64,000 nucleotides of DNA from Hoeflea_A sp965249925 (lineage in GTDB: Bacteria; Pseudomonadota; Alphaproteobacteria; Rhizobiales; Rhizobiaceae). Made by a program: the position numbers and the translations under genes. Shown piece after piece: positions 1 through 8,260 of the stretch; the first letter of the stretch is position 1; each line of letters opens with the position of its first letter. Under the pieces are notes generated by a model. The model had not been told where the DNA came from and searched no databases. It saw only the letters and a program-made list of their open reading frames with translations. The stretch covers positions 3,720,001 to 3,784,000 of the forward strand of contig OZ252260.1 in assembly GCA_965249925.1 (NCBI GenBank), read 5' to 3'.

Positions 1-60
1 ATGGACGAGGCGGGCGGCCTGCCGGCCGCCGATCGGGATGGTGCCGAACGCGGCAAATAA
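1..60 (+). CDS. possible 3' end of an upstream gene (partial)
   Basis: Frame 1 is open from the window edge to a TAA at 58-60, giving about 19 residues rich in Gly, Ala, Asp and Arg. It ends 62 bases before murA and could be the tail of a gene that begins outside the window. The stretch is too short to assign a family, and the frame may be open by chance. Confidence 0.3.
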   Translation: MDEAGGLPAADRDGAERGK

Positions 61-122
61 TCGCCGAAACATTCCGGCGGGCACAAAAAGAAGAGAGGGC
101 GGGCGTCAAGTCCGGGAACAGC

Positions 123-1412
123 ATGGATCGCATTCGCATCGTCGGCGGCAGAGAGCTGAACGGAACCATTCCCATTTCCGGCGCCAAGAACGCCGCCCTG
201 CCGCTGATGATCGCCTCGCTGCTCACCGACGACACGCTGACGCTTGAAAATGTGCCGCGCCTCGCCGATGTCGAACGGCTCATCCAGATTCTCGGCAATC
301 ACGGTGTCGACCACGCGGTCAACGGCCGCCGCGAGCGCGAAGGCGAGGGCTATTCGCGCACCATCCACTTCTCGGCCCGGCACATCGTCGACACCACCGC
401 GCCGTACGAACTGGTCTCCAAGATGCGGGCCAGCTTCTGGGTCATCGGCCCACTGGTCGCCCGCATGGGCGAGGCGACCGTATCGCTGCCCGGCGGCTGC
501 GCCATCGGGACACGGCCGGTCGACCTGTTCATCGAGGGGCTGCAGGCGCTCGGCGTCGACATCGACATCGACGGCGGCTACGTCAAGGCGCGTGCGCCGA
601 AAGGCATCCAGGCCGGCCGCTACGAGTTCCCCAAAGTGTCGGTCGGCGCCACCCATGTGCTGATGATGGCGGCGACGCTCGCCCGCGGCACGGTGGAGAT
701 CCACAACGCGGCGCGCGAACCGGAGGTCGCCAACCTCGCCGCCTGCCTGAACGCCATGGGCGCCCGTATCTCCGGCGCCGGCACGTCGACCATCATCGTC
801 GAAGGCGTCGATGCGCTGTCCGGCGCCCGCCACCGGGTGCTGCCGGACCGCATCGAGACCGGCACCTATGCAATGGCCGTCGCCATGGCCGGCGGCGACG
901 TCACCCTGGAGGACACCAGCGCCAGCCTGCTGGAAACGGCGCTCGACACGCTGCGCTCCGCCGGCGCCGAAGTGCAGGCCACCAATGCCGGTCTCAGGGT
1001 GCGCCGCAACGGCCACGGGCTGCAGCCGGTCGACGTGACCACCGATCCGTTCCCCGGCTTTCCGACCGATCTGCAGGCGCAGTTCATGGCGCTGATGACG
1101 CACGCGCGCGGCACCTCCAAGATCACCGAGACGATCTTCGAAAACCGCTTCATGCACGTGCAGGAACTGGCCCGGCTCGGCGCCGATATCGGCCTTTCCG
1201 GCCAGACCGCGACCGTGCGTGGCGTCGACCGGCTGAAGGGCGCACAGGTCATGGCGACCGACCTGCGCGCTTCCGTCTCGCTGGTCATCGCCGGCCTTGC
1301 CGCCGAGGGCGAGACCGTGGTCAACCGGGTCTACCACCTCGACCGCGGCTTCGAGCGGCTCGAGCAGAAGCTCACCCGCTGCGGCGCCGAGGTCGAACGC
1401 ATCAGCGGTTAA
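123..1412 (+). CDS. murA: UDP-N-acetylglucosamine 1-carboxyvinyltransferase MurA
   Basis: MurA transfers enolpyruvate from phosphoenolpyruvate to UDP-GlcNAc, the first committed cytoplasmic step of peptidoglycan synthesis and the target of fosfomycin. The 429-residue protein is of usual length. The N-terminal GAKNAALP segment carries the conserved Lys22-Asn23 pair. The active-site loop PGGCAIGTRP places the catalytic cysteine at about residue 126, so the enzyme should be fosfomycin-sensitive (inference). Both inside-out alpha/beta barrel halves appear complete. It opens a run of housekeeping genes all on the same strand; 135 non-coding bases separate it from the DUF2948 gene. Confidence 0.97.
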   Translation: MDRIRIVGGRELNGTIPISGAKNAALPLMIASLLTDDTLTLENVPRLADVERLIQILGNHGVDHAVNGRREREGEGYSRTIHFSARHIVDTTAPYELVSKMRASFWVIGPLVARMGEATVSLPGGCAIGTRPVDLFIEGLQALGVDIDIDGGYVKARAPKGIQAGRYEFPKVSVGATHVLMMAATLARGTVEIHNAAREPEVANLAACLNAMGARISGAGTSTIIVEGVDALSGARHRVLPDRIETGTYAMAVAMAGGDVTLEDTSASLLETALDTLRSAGAEVQATNAGLRVRRNGHGLQPVDVTTDPFPGFPTDLQAQFMALMTHARGTSKITETIFENRFMHVQELARLGADIGLSGQTATVRGVDRLKGAQVMATDLRASVSLVIAGLAAEGETVVNRVYHLDRGFERLEQKLTRCGAEVERISG

Positions 1413-1547
1413 CGCCGGCGCCGACGGTCCGTGATCAACCCTACTTTGGCGCTGCAGCCCACGGCGCTTGCAGGCCGCAGCCGTTGCACCCGCCACGGCT
1501 AATGACTATCTAGCTAGCTAGTCCACGCAACAGCACAAGCGCATCCG

Positions 1548-1994
1548 ATGAAGATCCTTAAACTCATGGCCCTCGACAAGGAGGACCTGTCCATCCTGTC
1601 GGCCTATATGCAGGACGCGGTTTTCAAGGCGGCCGATCTCGATTACCGCGCCGGCGAGCGGCGCTTCCTGTTGGCCGGCAACCGCTTCGTCTGGGAAGAA
1701 TCCGGCGGCAAACGGCGCCGCAGCTTCGAACGCCGCCGTGCGGTCCTGCATTTCAATCAGGTCGACGGGGTCCGTTCACGCGGTTTCAACCGTCGCGACG
1801 GCGACCAGGTGCTGTCCCTGCTGGCGGTCAACTTCGTGCCCGGTCCGGAAACCCCCGGCGGCACCATCGAGCTGATCTTTTCCGGCGACGCGGCGGTCGA
1901 GCTATCGGTCGAGTGCATCGAAGCGCAGTTGAGCGATCTCGGCGCGGCCTGGGAGACCCAGTTCAAGCCGGCCCATCCGATGTCCGACGCATAG
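1548..1994 (+). CDS. DUF2948 family protein
   Basis: This 148-residue protein fits the DUF2948 family, found mainly in Alphaproteobacteria next to murA and hisD. Its function is unknown. It opens with MKILKLMALDKEDL and continues through a basic central stretch (about residues 44-64) and a segment resembling AVNFVPGPETPGGTIELIF. No signal peptide or membrane segment is visible, so it is probably cytoplasmic. It lies 31 bases before hisD and may be cotranscribed with it. The assignment rests on recalled family features and synteny. Confidence 0.85.
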   Translation: MKILKLMALDKEDLSILSAYMQDAVFKAADLDYRAGERRFLLAGNRFVWEESGGKRRRSFERRRAVLHFNQVDGVRSRGFNRRDGDQVLSLLAVNFVPGPETPGGTIELIFSGDAAVELSVECIEAQLSDLGAAWETQFKPAHPMSDA

Positions 1995-2025
1995 CCTTTT
2001 TTCATTATCCTCGAGGAGACTGTCC

Positions 2026-3318
2026 GTGGTCCGACGCCTCAACCGGTCGAACGCAACGTTCGAGGCCGATTTTGCCGAGCTTCTGGCGATGAAGCGCGAG
2101 GTGTCGGAGGACGTCAACGCCGTGGCCGCGGCGATCGTCGACGACGTGCGGCAGCGCGGCGATGCGGCGCTGATCGACTATACGCTGAAATTCGACCGGC
2201 TCGACCTGCGACCGGACGGCCTGGCGATTACCGCCGAGCAGATCGATGCCGCGGTGGCCGGGGTCGACGACCGGACGATGCAGGCGCTGGAGCTCGCCCA
2301 CGCGCGCATCAAGAAGCATCACGAAAGGCAGCGGCCCCAGGACGACTATTACGAGGACGAACTCGGCGTCGGGCTTGGCTCCCGCTGGACGGCGGTCGAG
2401 GCGGTCGGCCTCTATGTGCCGGGCGGTTTGGCCAGCTATCCGAGCTCGGTGCTGATGAACGCCGTGCCGGCGCAGGTGGCCGGTGTCGACCGCATCGTGA
2501 TGGCCGTGCCGTGTCCCGACGGCGAGCTCAATCCGCTGGTGCTGGCGGCAGCCCGGCTCGCCGGTGTATCCGAGATCTACCGCATCGGCGGCGCCCAGGC
2601 GATCGCCGCGCTCGCCTACGGCACCGAAACCATCGCGCCGGTCGCCAAGATCGTCGGCCCCGGCAACGCCTATGTGGCGGCGGCCAAGAAGCAGGTCTTC
2701 GGCACCGTCGGCATCGACATGATCGCCGGCCCGTCGGAGGTGCTGGTGCTTGCCGATGCCAACAACGATCCGGCCTGGATCGCCGCCGATCTGCTGGCCC
2801 AGGCCGAGCACGACACATCGGCCCAGTCGATCCTGATCACCGACGACGCCGGACTGGCCGATGCGGTCGAACGGGCGGTGGCAAGCCAGTTGAAGGCGCT
2901 GCCGCGCGGCGACACGGCCGGCGCCAGCTGGCGCGACTACGGCGCCATCATCGAGGTCGCGGATTTCGACGCCGCGCTGCCGCTGGTCAACCGCCTGGCG
3001 CCGGAGCATCTGGAGCTCGCGGTGAACAATCCGGACGCGCTAATGCCGGGGATCCGCAACGCCGGCGCCATCTTCATCGGCCGCCACACGCCGGAGGTGA
3101 TCGGCGACTATGTCGGCGGCTCCAACCATGTGCTGCCGACCGCCCGTTCGGCGCGGTTTTCCTCCGGCCTGTCGGTGCTCGACTATGTCAAGCGCACCTC
3201 GGTGCTGCGGCTCGGCCCCGAGCAGCTGGCCGCTCTTGGACCGGCGGCAATCGCATTGGCTGAAGCCGAAGGCCTTGACGCCCACGCCCGCTCTGTTGCA
3301 ATTCGAATGAATCGATAG
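2026..3318 (+). CDS. hisD: histidinol dehydrogenase HisD
   Basis: HisD catalyses the last two steps of histidine synthesis, oxidising L-histidinol to L-histidine with two NAD+; it is a zinc enzyme. The 430-residue product carries the family blocks VPGGLASYPSSVLM, GPGNAYVAAAKK, the zinc-site stretch QAEHDTSAQ and the catalytic Glu-His pair in RLAPEHLEL. The start is a GTG after a GAGGAG ribosome binding site about 10 bases upstream. Separation of hisD from the other his genes and its place beside murA fit Hyphomicrobiales gene order. Confidence 0.97.
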   Translation: MVRRLNRSNATFEADFAELLAMKREVSEDVNAVAAAIVDDVRQRGDAALIDYTLKFDRLDLRPDGLAITAEQIDAAVAGVDDRTMQALELAHARIKKHHERQRPQDDYYEDELGVGLGSRWTAVEAVGLYVPGGLASYPSSVLMNAVPAQVAGVDRIVMAVPCPDGELNPLVLAAARLAGVSEIYRIGGAQAIAALAYGTETIAPVAKIVGPGNAYVAAAKKQVFGTVGIDMIAGPSEVLVLADANNDPAWIAADLLAQAEHDTSAQSILITDDAGLADAVERAVASQLKALPRGDTAGASWRDYGAIIEVADFDAALPLVNRLAPEHLELAVNNPDALMPGIRNAGAIFIGRHTPEVIGDYVGGSNHVLPTARSARFSSGLSVLDYVKRTSVLRLGPEQLAALGPAAIALAEAEGLDAHARSVAIRMNR

Positions 3319-3361
3319 ACCCATCGGCCGCGCGACGCGGCGGGCAGGACAGGCCCCACCC

Positions 3362-3838
3362 ATGGCCGACAACGGCATCTTCAGGCTTTCGGACGTGACG
3401 CTCGATGAGTCCATCGGGCGCTCGACGCCGGATGTCGAGCATGAACGCGCCGTCGCCATTTTCGACCTGATTGAGGAAAACACCTTCGAGCCCGTCGGGC
3501 ATGCCGGCGGGCCGTACAAGCTGCGCCTGTCGCTGGTCGATGCCAAGCTTGTGTTCACCGTGACCCTCGAAGACGAGAGCCCGGTGGCGACCCACATTCT
3601 GTCGCTGACCCCGTTCCGCCGCATCGTGAAGGACTATTTCATGATCTGCGAGAGCTATTACGAGGCGATCCGCAGCGCGACGCCGAGCCAGATCGAGGCG
3701 ATCGACATGGGCCGCCGTGGCATCCACAACGAAGGTTCGCAGACCCTGATGGACCGGCTGGGCGGCAAGATCAGTATCGATTTCGACACCGCACGCCGGC
3801 TGTTCACGCTGGTCTGCGTGCTGCACTGGCGCGGCTGA
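3362..3838 (+). CDS. UPF0262 family protein
   Basis: A 158-residue protein matching UPF0262, an uncharacterised alphaproteobacterial family usually found between hisD and infA. It begins with LSDVTLDES and contains VEHERAVAIFDLIEENTF and KDYFMICESYYEAIR, which I recall as family signatures. It has no membrane segment or signal peptide. It lies 43 bases after hisD, and the next gene begins two bases beyond its stop, so the two are probably translationally coupled. Function unknown. Confidence 0.88.
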   Translation: MADNGIFRLSDVTLDESIGRSTPDVEHERAVAIFDLIEENTFEPVGHAGGPYKLRLSLVDAKLVFTVTLEDESPVATHILSLTPFRRIVKDYFMICESYYEAIRSATPSQIEAIDMGRRGIHNEGSQTLMDRLGGKISIDFDTARRLFTLVCVLHWRG

Positions 3839-3840
3839 CC

Positions 3841-4305
3841 TTGGCGGTTCCGGGCGAAATCGCCGATGTGCCGTCGTCGATCCTGTTCGTCTGCGGCATG
3901 AACGCCATCCGCTCGCCGATGGCCGAACTGCTGGCTCGCCGCCACCTGCCGTCCGGCACCTATATCGCCTCGGCCGGCGTGCGGCAGGGCGAGCGCGATC
4001 CGTTCGTCGATGCGGTGCTCGCCGAAATGGGGCTCGATCTCGGCCGCCGCCAGCCGCAGACGCTCGACGACCTCGAGGACGACTATTTCGACCTGATCAT
4101 CACGCTGGCGCCGGAGGCCCATCACCGGGCGCTGGAGATGACCCGCGCCAGCGCCGTCGATGTCGTCTACTGGCCGACGCCCGACCCGGCCGGCGCCACC
4201 GGCACCCGCGACCGCATCCTCGACGCCTATCGCGGCGTGCGCGACCACATCGAGACCATGCTGACGAGGCGCTTTGGGGCACGCCGCTATGCTGGCAAAC
4301 CGTGA
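3841..4305 (+). CDS. low-molecular-weight protein tyrosine phosphatase family protein
   Basis: The protein has the P-loop cysteine signature C-x5-R-S as VCGMNAIRSPMAELL near residues 18-30, the hallmark of low-molecular-weight phosphotyrosine phosphatases and ArsC-like arsenate reductases. A general-acid-like aspartate lies in YWPTPDP near residue 117. At 154 residues it has typical length. The start is a TTG two bases after the UPF0262 stop; no better ATG lies before the P-loop. The synteny is conserved in related genomes, but the substrate is unknown; phosphatase is likelier than arsenate reductase because no ars genes are nearby. Confidence 0.85.
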   Translation: MAVPGEIADVPSSILFVCGMNAIRSPMAELLARRHLPSGTYIASAGVRQGERDPFVDAVLAEMGLDLGRRQPQTLDDLEDDYFDLIITLAPEAHHRALEMTRASAVDVVYWPTPDPAGATGTRDRILDAYRGVRDHIETMLTRRFGARRYAGKP

Positions 4306-4431
4306 CAGTATTCCGGAAGCCGCAAAGCAATCGCCGGAACCAGTTCACAAAGCCGAAGCGATTGTGTAGGTTCCGGCGCAGCCGAAGGCGCAGGCCTGCG
4401 CCCTCCATCGCAACAGGATGAATTTGACTAT

Positions 4432-4650
4432 ATGGCTAAAGAAGAAGTACTCGAGTTTCCAGGCGTGGTGACGGAATTGCTGCCCAACGCGACATTCCGG
4501 GTCAAGCTGGAAAACGAGCATGAGATCATTGCGCACACCGCCGGGCGCATGCGCAAGAACCGCATTCGCGTGCTTGCCGGCGACAAGGTTCTGGTCGAGA
4601 TGACGCCCTATGATCTGACCAAGGGCAGGATCACCTACCGGTTCAAGTAG
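4432..4650 (+). CDS. infA: translation initiation factor IF-1
   Basis: The 72-residue product is a full-length IF-1 with one OB-fold S1-like domain, from MAKEEVLEFPGVV through NATFRVKLENEHEI and HTAGRMRKNRIRVLAGDKV to the C-terminal KGRITYRFK. IF-1 binds the 30S A site during initiation. The preceding 126 bases contain no gene and presumably hold its promoter. No strong Shine-Dalgarno motif is evident just before the ATG. It is followed 24 bases later by maf. Confidence 0.98.
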   Translation: MAKEEVLEFPGVVTELLPNATFRVKLENEHEIIAHTAGRMRKNRIRVLAGDKVLVEMTPYDLTKGRITYRFK

Positions 4651-4674
4651 AACCGTCCGCCGCCCGCCGTCCAC

Positions 4675-5301
4675 ATGGTCCTTCCGCCGAAACTCATCCT
4701 GGCATCCGGGTCGCCGCGCCGGGTCGAACTGCTCAAGCAGGCGGGCCTGGAACCGGACCATCTGATGGCGACCGAGATCGACGAATCGCCCGGCAAATCC
4801 GAACATCCCCGCACACTCGCCCGCCGCCTGTCACGCGACAAGGCGGAGGCCGCAATGCAGGCCGTCAAGGGCGACCCGAACTGGGCCAACCGCTATATCG
4901 TGGCGGCCGACACGGTGGTGGCGCTCGGCCGCCGCGTGCTCGACAAGACGGAGATCGCCAATGAGGCGTCCGCCGCGCTGTTCCTCCTGTCGGGCCGCAC
5001 CCACCGCGTCTACACCGGGATCTGCGTCGTCACCCCGAACGACCGGCTGCGCCACAAGGTCGTCGAGACGAAAGTGCGCTTCAAGCGCCTGTCGCGCCAC
5101 GAGATCGAGGCCTATATCGCCTCCGGCCAATGGCGCGGCAAGGCCGGCGGCTACGCGATCCAGGGACTGGCCGGCGCCTTCGTGGCGCGCCTCGTCGGCT
5201 CCTATTCCAACGTCGTCGGACTGCCGCTGATGGAGACGGTCAACCTGCTGGTCGGCGAGGGCTATGATGTGCATGCGCGCTGGCTGGAGGCCGATCGTTA
5301 G
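4675..5301 (+). CDS. maf: Maf family nucleotide pyrophosphatase
   Basis: Maf proteins hydrolyse non-canonical or methylated nucleoside triphosphates to monophosphates and act in nucleotide-pool cleaning and division arrest. The N-terminal LILASGSPRRVELLKQAG is the family signature. Later blocks are the acidic VAADTVVALG, the SGRTHRVYTG segment and the C-terminal SYSNVVGLPL. Length is 208 residues, usual for the family. It lies between infA and yacG and is probably cotranscribed with both. Which subclass (dTTP/UTP or m7GTP specific) it belongs to cannot be decided by eye. Confidence 0.95.
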   Translation: MVLPPKLILASGSPRRVELLKQAGLEPDHLMATEIDESPGKSEHPRTLARRLSRDKAEAAMQAVKGDPNWANRYIVAADTVVALGRRVLDKTEIANEASAALFLLSGRTHRVYTGICVVTPNDRLRHKVVETKVRFKRLSRHEIEAYIASGQWRGKAGGYAIQGLAGAFVARLVGSYSNVVGLPLMETVNLLVGEGYDVHARWLEADR

Positions 5302-5317
5302 ACGAGAGCAACGGGCG

Positions 5318-5533
5318 ATGAGCGACAAGGAACCGCAGGCAAACAGCAATATCGAACCCCTACGCAAGGCGCGGCCCTGTCCCGAATGCGGCCGGCCGTC
5401 GGCCCGCGCCACCTATCCGTTCTGCTCCGAGCGCTGCAAGAACATCGATCTCAACCGCTGGCTGACTGGCGGCTACGCCATTCCGGTGAGCGAGGACGAG
5501 GAGAACCAGCGCCCCTCCGAGGACGGCGACTGA
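5318..5533 (+). CDS. yacG: DNA gyrase inhibitor YacG (zinc-binding)
   Basis: The 71-residue product has the YacG zinc finger: CPECGRPS, then about 15 residues later FCSERCKNIDLNRWL, giving four cysteines. The tail is acidic (PVSEDEENQRPSEDGD). In E. coli YacG binds GyrB and inhibits gyrase; that role is assumed here. I chose the ATG at 5318 because it begins the conserved protein and follows the maf stop by 16 bases; an upstream in-frame extension would overlap maf and adds nothing conserved. Confidence 0.93.
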   Translation: MSDKEPQANSNIEPLRKARPCPECGRPSARATYPFCSERCKNIDLNRWLTGGYAIPVSEDEENQRPSEDGD

Positions 5534-5583
5534 GGCCGTCGGGTGGCTCCCGAAAAACCGGTTTCGCGGCCCCATAATTGCTC

Positions 5584-5611
5584 TGGACACCGGCTTCCGA
5601 CATGCTATAAA
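5584..5611 (+). promoter_or_regulatory. probable promoter of tRNA-Phe
   Basis: TGGACA (5584-5589) and TATAAA (5606-5611) are separated by 16 bases and resemble a sigma70-type promoter. A start a few bases after the -10 would leave a leader of about 80 bases before the tRNA. This is pattern recognition only. Confidence 0.5.
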
Positions 5612-5699
5612 GCCGCTCGCCCGACCGGGGACGCCAACACCCCGACCGCCGCCGTTTGCTCCGGTTCGCCGGACGCCGCAGCATCCTCCGGGCCGGTTT

Positions 5700-5775
<76 letters not shown>

Positions 5776-5892
5776 TCCCTTAAGGAAAATCAATGATTTG
5801 CAAGCGTGTTTGTTTTTCACGAACACCCTCGCTACGCTATCCTCTCACACGTTTACACATTTTCATACGCCGCGGCAAAAGAGCCAGGCCCG

Positions 5893-6015
5893 GTCGGCCG
5901 GCCGATCAGCGATCTGGCTCAAGGCATTGGAGCGGCAGACCGGGCGCGTCCTTGCGCCGCGCAAGAGGGGCAGAAAATCGACGCAAAAGGCGAATATGTA
6001 AACTGTCACCGTAAT
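5893..6015 (+). pseudogene. RAYT transposase 3' fragment with right-end repeat
   Basis: The bases match the last third of the intact transposase at 12373-13047, ending with the same arginine/lysine-rich tail and TAA. The element's right-end repeat TAAACTGTCACCGTAAT follows at 5999-6015. The 5' two thirds are missing. It lies directly upstream of the first ankyrin gene. Confidence 0.8.
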
Positions 6016-6045
6016 GACGGCTTTCAGAAGGTATACAGGTCATTG

Positions 6046-6651
6046 ATGTCAAGAAATAGAGCGGTGATATTTTTATTTTCAATATTAATATTGACACTGT
6101 TTGGAAACGGTTGCTCGAAAGAAAGCAATCTACAATCCGCAATCTGCAACAAAAATACGCGGATTCTACAAACATATTTGAACAAAGGAATTAATGTAGA
6201 TCAAGTATTTGAAAGCGGACCGGCAGCTGGCTTCACGCCGTTGACTTGGGCGCTAGTGCCAGCGCCTGAACTATGTTCGAGAGTTGGACTTAATACGAAC
6301 GTTGCAAAAATGCTTATACAAAATGGGGCAGATGTGAACAAGCCAGCAAGAACTTTTGGTGGCAGCACTCCTTTGATGGAAGCTGCCAGGACAAACGACT
6401 TAACTATTGCAAAACTCCTACTGGAGCGTGGTGCGGACCCCAACATGAGGGATGACAAAGGGCAATCGGCGTTGATGTTGGTTGCTCATCCTGACCTTGA
6501 AATGGTCAGGCTTCTGCTACAAGCGGGAGCAGATACAAAGTCGGTAGCGGATGATGGGACATCTGCTTTATCCAACGTAAAGAGAATCGATAATGGCGAC
6601 TACACAAAAAATTATATGGAGATGACAGAGGAAATTCTGAAAAGAAATTGA
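6046..6651 (+). CDS. ankyrin-repeat exported protein, copy 1
   Basis: The 201-residue protein starts with a signal sequence, a hydrophobic run (about residues 8-20) ending at a cysteine (GNGC), so it is probably a lipoprotein, though the lipobox is atypical. It then carries about four ankyrin repeats; clear ones are GFTPLTWAL, MLIQNGADVN, STPLMEAARTNDLTIAKLLLERGADPN and GQSALMLVAHPDLEMVRLLLQAGAD. I chose the ATG at 6046 because it is shared with the copy at 13416 and begins the signal peptide. Base composition is AT-rich compared with the core genes. It is flanked on both sides by RAYT end repeats. Ankyrin repeats bind proteins; the partner is unknown. Confidence 0.8.
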   Translation: MSRNRAVIFLFSILILTLFGNGCSKESNLQSAICNKNTRILQTYLNKGINVDQVFESGPAAGFTPLTWALVPAPELCSRVGLNTNVAKMLIQNGADVNKPARTFGGSTPLMEAARTNDLTIAKLLLERGADPNMRDDKGQSALMLVAHPDLEMVRLLLQAGADTKSVADDGTSALSNVKRIDNGDYTKNYMEMTEEILKRN

Positions 6652-6658
6652 ATTACGA

Positions 6659-6867
6659 ATTACGGTGACAGTTTAGAATTACGGTGGAATTACCGAATTA
6701 CGGTGACAGTTTACTCAATCCCTTTTTATTGCTAAGGCTGCGGCCATGGCTCGCATCGCCCGTCTCGTTGTGCCTGGTCTGCCGCATCACGTGACCCAGC
6801 GGGGTAACCGGCGTGAAAAGACCTTCTTCGAGGAGGGTGATTATGCCCTTTATCAGGATCTGCTGGG
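6659..6867 (+). pseudogene. RAYT transposase 5' fragment preceded by doubled left-end repeats
   Basis: Two perfect copies of the left-end repeat ATTACGGTGACAGTTTA occur at 6659-6675 and 6697-6713, with a partial copy between them. The transposase start follows at 6746 (MARIARLVVPGLPHH in frame) and continues for about 40 codons before a second left end cuts it off at 6868. This looks like one element inserted within, or recombined into, another. Confidence 0.8.
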
Positions 6868-6868
6868 A

Positions 6869-6961
6869 ATTACGGTGACAGTTTACTCAATCCCTTTTTA
6901 TTACTAGGGCTGCGACCATGGCCCGCATCGCCCGTCTCGTTGTGCCTGGTCTGCCGCATCA
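6869..6961 (+). pseudogene. RAYT transposase 5' fragment
   Basis: A left-end repeat at 6869-6885 is followed by the usual spacer and the transposase ATG at 6918. Only about 14 codons remain before unrelated sequence begins near 6962. The rest of the 6962-7123 gap holds nothing recognisable. Confidence 0.75.
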
Positions 6962-7123
6962 ACAAGACAATAGTTTCCTTGACGTATCTAAAAACATAAA
7001 AAATCAATAGCTTAAGAGCTTTGTCGCAAACACCTCCGATATCCTTGCCCGTTTCCCATCCATGCGGGATTGGGCGCTCCCCCATGACTCTTGCGAGCAC
7101 ATTGTCTGACATACTGCCGCTTT

Positions 7124-8254
7124 TCACGCGTTGAAACGGTCGGGGCGAAAGGCGCTGATCGGAAGATCCGTGGATCCGGTCATGACAAGGTCGCTGACAA
7201 TCTTCCCGCAGACCGGAGCAAGCTGGAAACCATGCGCCGAATAGCCGAAACTGTGGACGAGCCCCTGCGTCCGGCTGGTCCCGAGAACCGGAATGCCGTC
7301 CGCCATCATGCCTTCGATTCCCGCCCATTGCCGAACAATTCTGGCCTTTTCCATGATCGGGAAGATGGCCGTCGCCGAACGGGCACTCTTGGCAAGACCG
7401 TTGAAATCCAGGCTTGTGGAATTGGTCTCCAGGTCCACCTGGCCCTCAAACCCACCGCCGATCATGACCGTGCCGTTGTTGAATTGCTTGAATGACAGGG
7501 TACGGCCGGTTGCGCCGACCACCGGATCGACAAAGGCAGGCATTCGTGCCGTTATCATCAGCATCAGCGCAGCGGGTCTGAGGCTTACCCGATCGCCCAT
7601 CTGCTCGGCAAACCGCCCGGCCCATGCCCCGGCGGCATTGATCAGAACCGGCGCCTCATGACGGGCTCCACCTTCGGTTGTTACCGTCCAGACCGCAGCA
7701 TTTCGGTCAATGGCCTTCACCGGACAGCGCTCGTATACCATTGCTCCAAGCGCAATGGAGCGCCTTCGAAACGCTTCGACCGTTCTGTAGGGATTGGCGT
7801 GACCGTCGCCGTGCACGACCATGCCGCCAACGCAGTCGGGGTTTACGGCTGGCAGCAGCTCCCTTAGCGTTTTTCGGTCGATGATTTCTTCGTGATGAAA
7901 CCCCAGCCTCTGCAACTCTTCGGAACGTTTCTGGAGGGTCTGCATCTCCGCTTCGTTTTCCGCTACCTTGATTTGGCATGTCGCCTCGAAGCCGCAATCG
8001 TCGCCAACGAGCTCCTCAATGTTTTGCCAAAGCTCGGCCGAGGCGACCGATAACGGAACTTCAGCCAGGGCGCGGCCAAGGCGCCGGACTCCGCCCGCGT
8101 TGACCCCCGAAGCATGACGGCCGGCGTAATCCTTCTCCAGAACGACAACCTTGACGCCCCGCATGGACAGGTGCAAAGCGCTCGACAGACCATGCAGGCC
8201 GCCGCCGATAACGATCGCATCTGCAGTTTTGCTTGATTGCCCGGACGGTCGCAT
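7124..8254 (-). CDS. FAD-dependent oxidoreductase, DAO family (catalytic subunit)
   Basis: The 376-residue protein has an N-terminal FAD-binding Rossmann motif (IVIGGGLHGLSSALHL) and the DAO-family layout of DadA, sarcosine oxidase beta, HcnC and opine oxidase subunit B. Late blocks include RQWAGIEGMMADGIPVLG and the FAD-closing FGYSAHGFQLAPV. Together with the next two genes it matches the three-component HcnABC or opine/D-hydroxyproline dehydrogenase type, in which this subunit oxidises the amine. The order on the minus strand is cyclodeaminase, 2Fe-2S protein, large flavoprotein, this gene. The exact substrate cannot be read from sequence; an imino acid or opine is likely. Confidence 0.85.
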   Translation of the reverse strand: MRPSGQSSKTADAIVIGGGLHGLSSALHLSMRGVKVVVLEKDYAGRHASGVNAGGVRRLGRALAEVPLSVASAELWQNIEELVGDDCGFEATCQIKVAENEAEMQTLQKRSEELQRLGFHHEEIIDRKTLRELLPAVNPDCVGGMVVHGDGHANPYRTVEAFRRRSIALGAMVYERCPVKAIDRNAAVWTVTTEGGARHEAPVLINAAGAWAGRFAEQMGDRVSLRPAALMLMITARMPAFVDPVVGATGRTLSFKQFNNGTVMIGGGFEGQVDLETNSTSLDFNGLAKSARSATAIFPIMEKARIVRQWAGIEGMMADGIPVLGTSRTQGLVHSFGYSAHGFQLAPVCGKIVSDLVMTGSTDLPISAFRPDRFNA

Positions 8255-8260
8255 GGCCGG

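Noticed and set aside
1503..1523. CTAG-rich stretch (ctatctagctagctag) upstream of the DUF2948 gene
   Set aside because: CTAG repeats are unusual in such genomes, but the run is short and no element or regulator could be tied to it.
2005..3009. 334-codon minus-strand frame over hisD
   Set aside because: Antisense shadow of a recognised gene.
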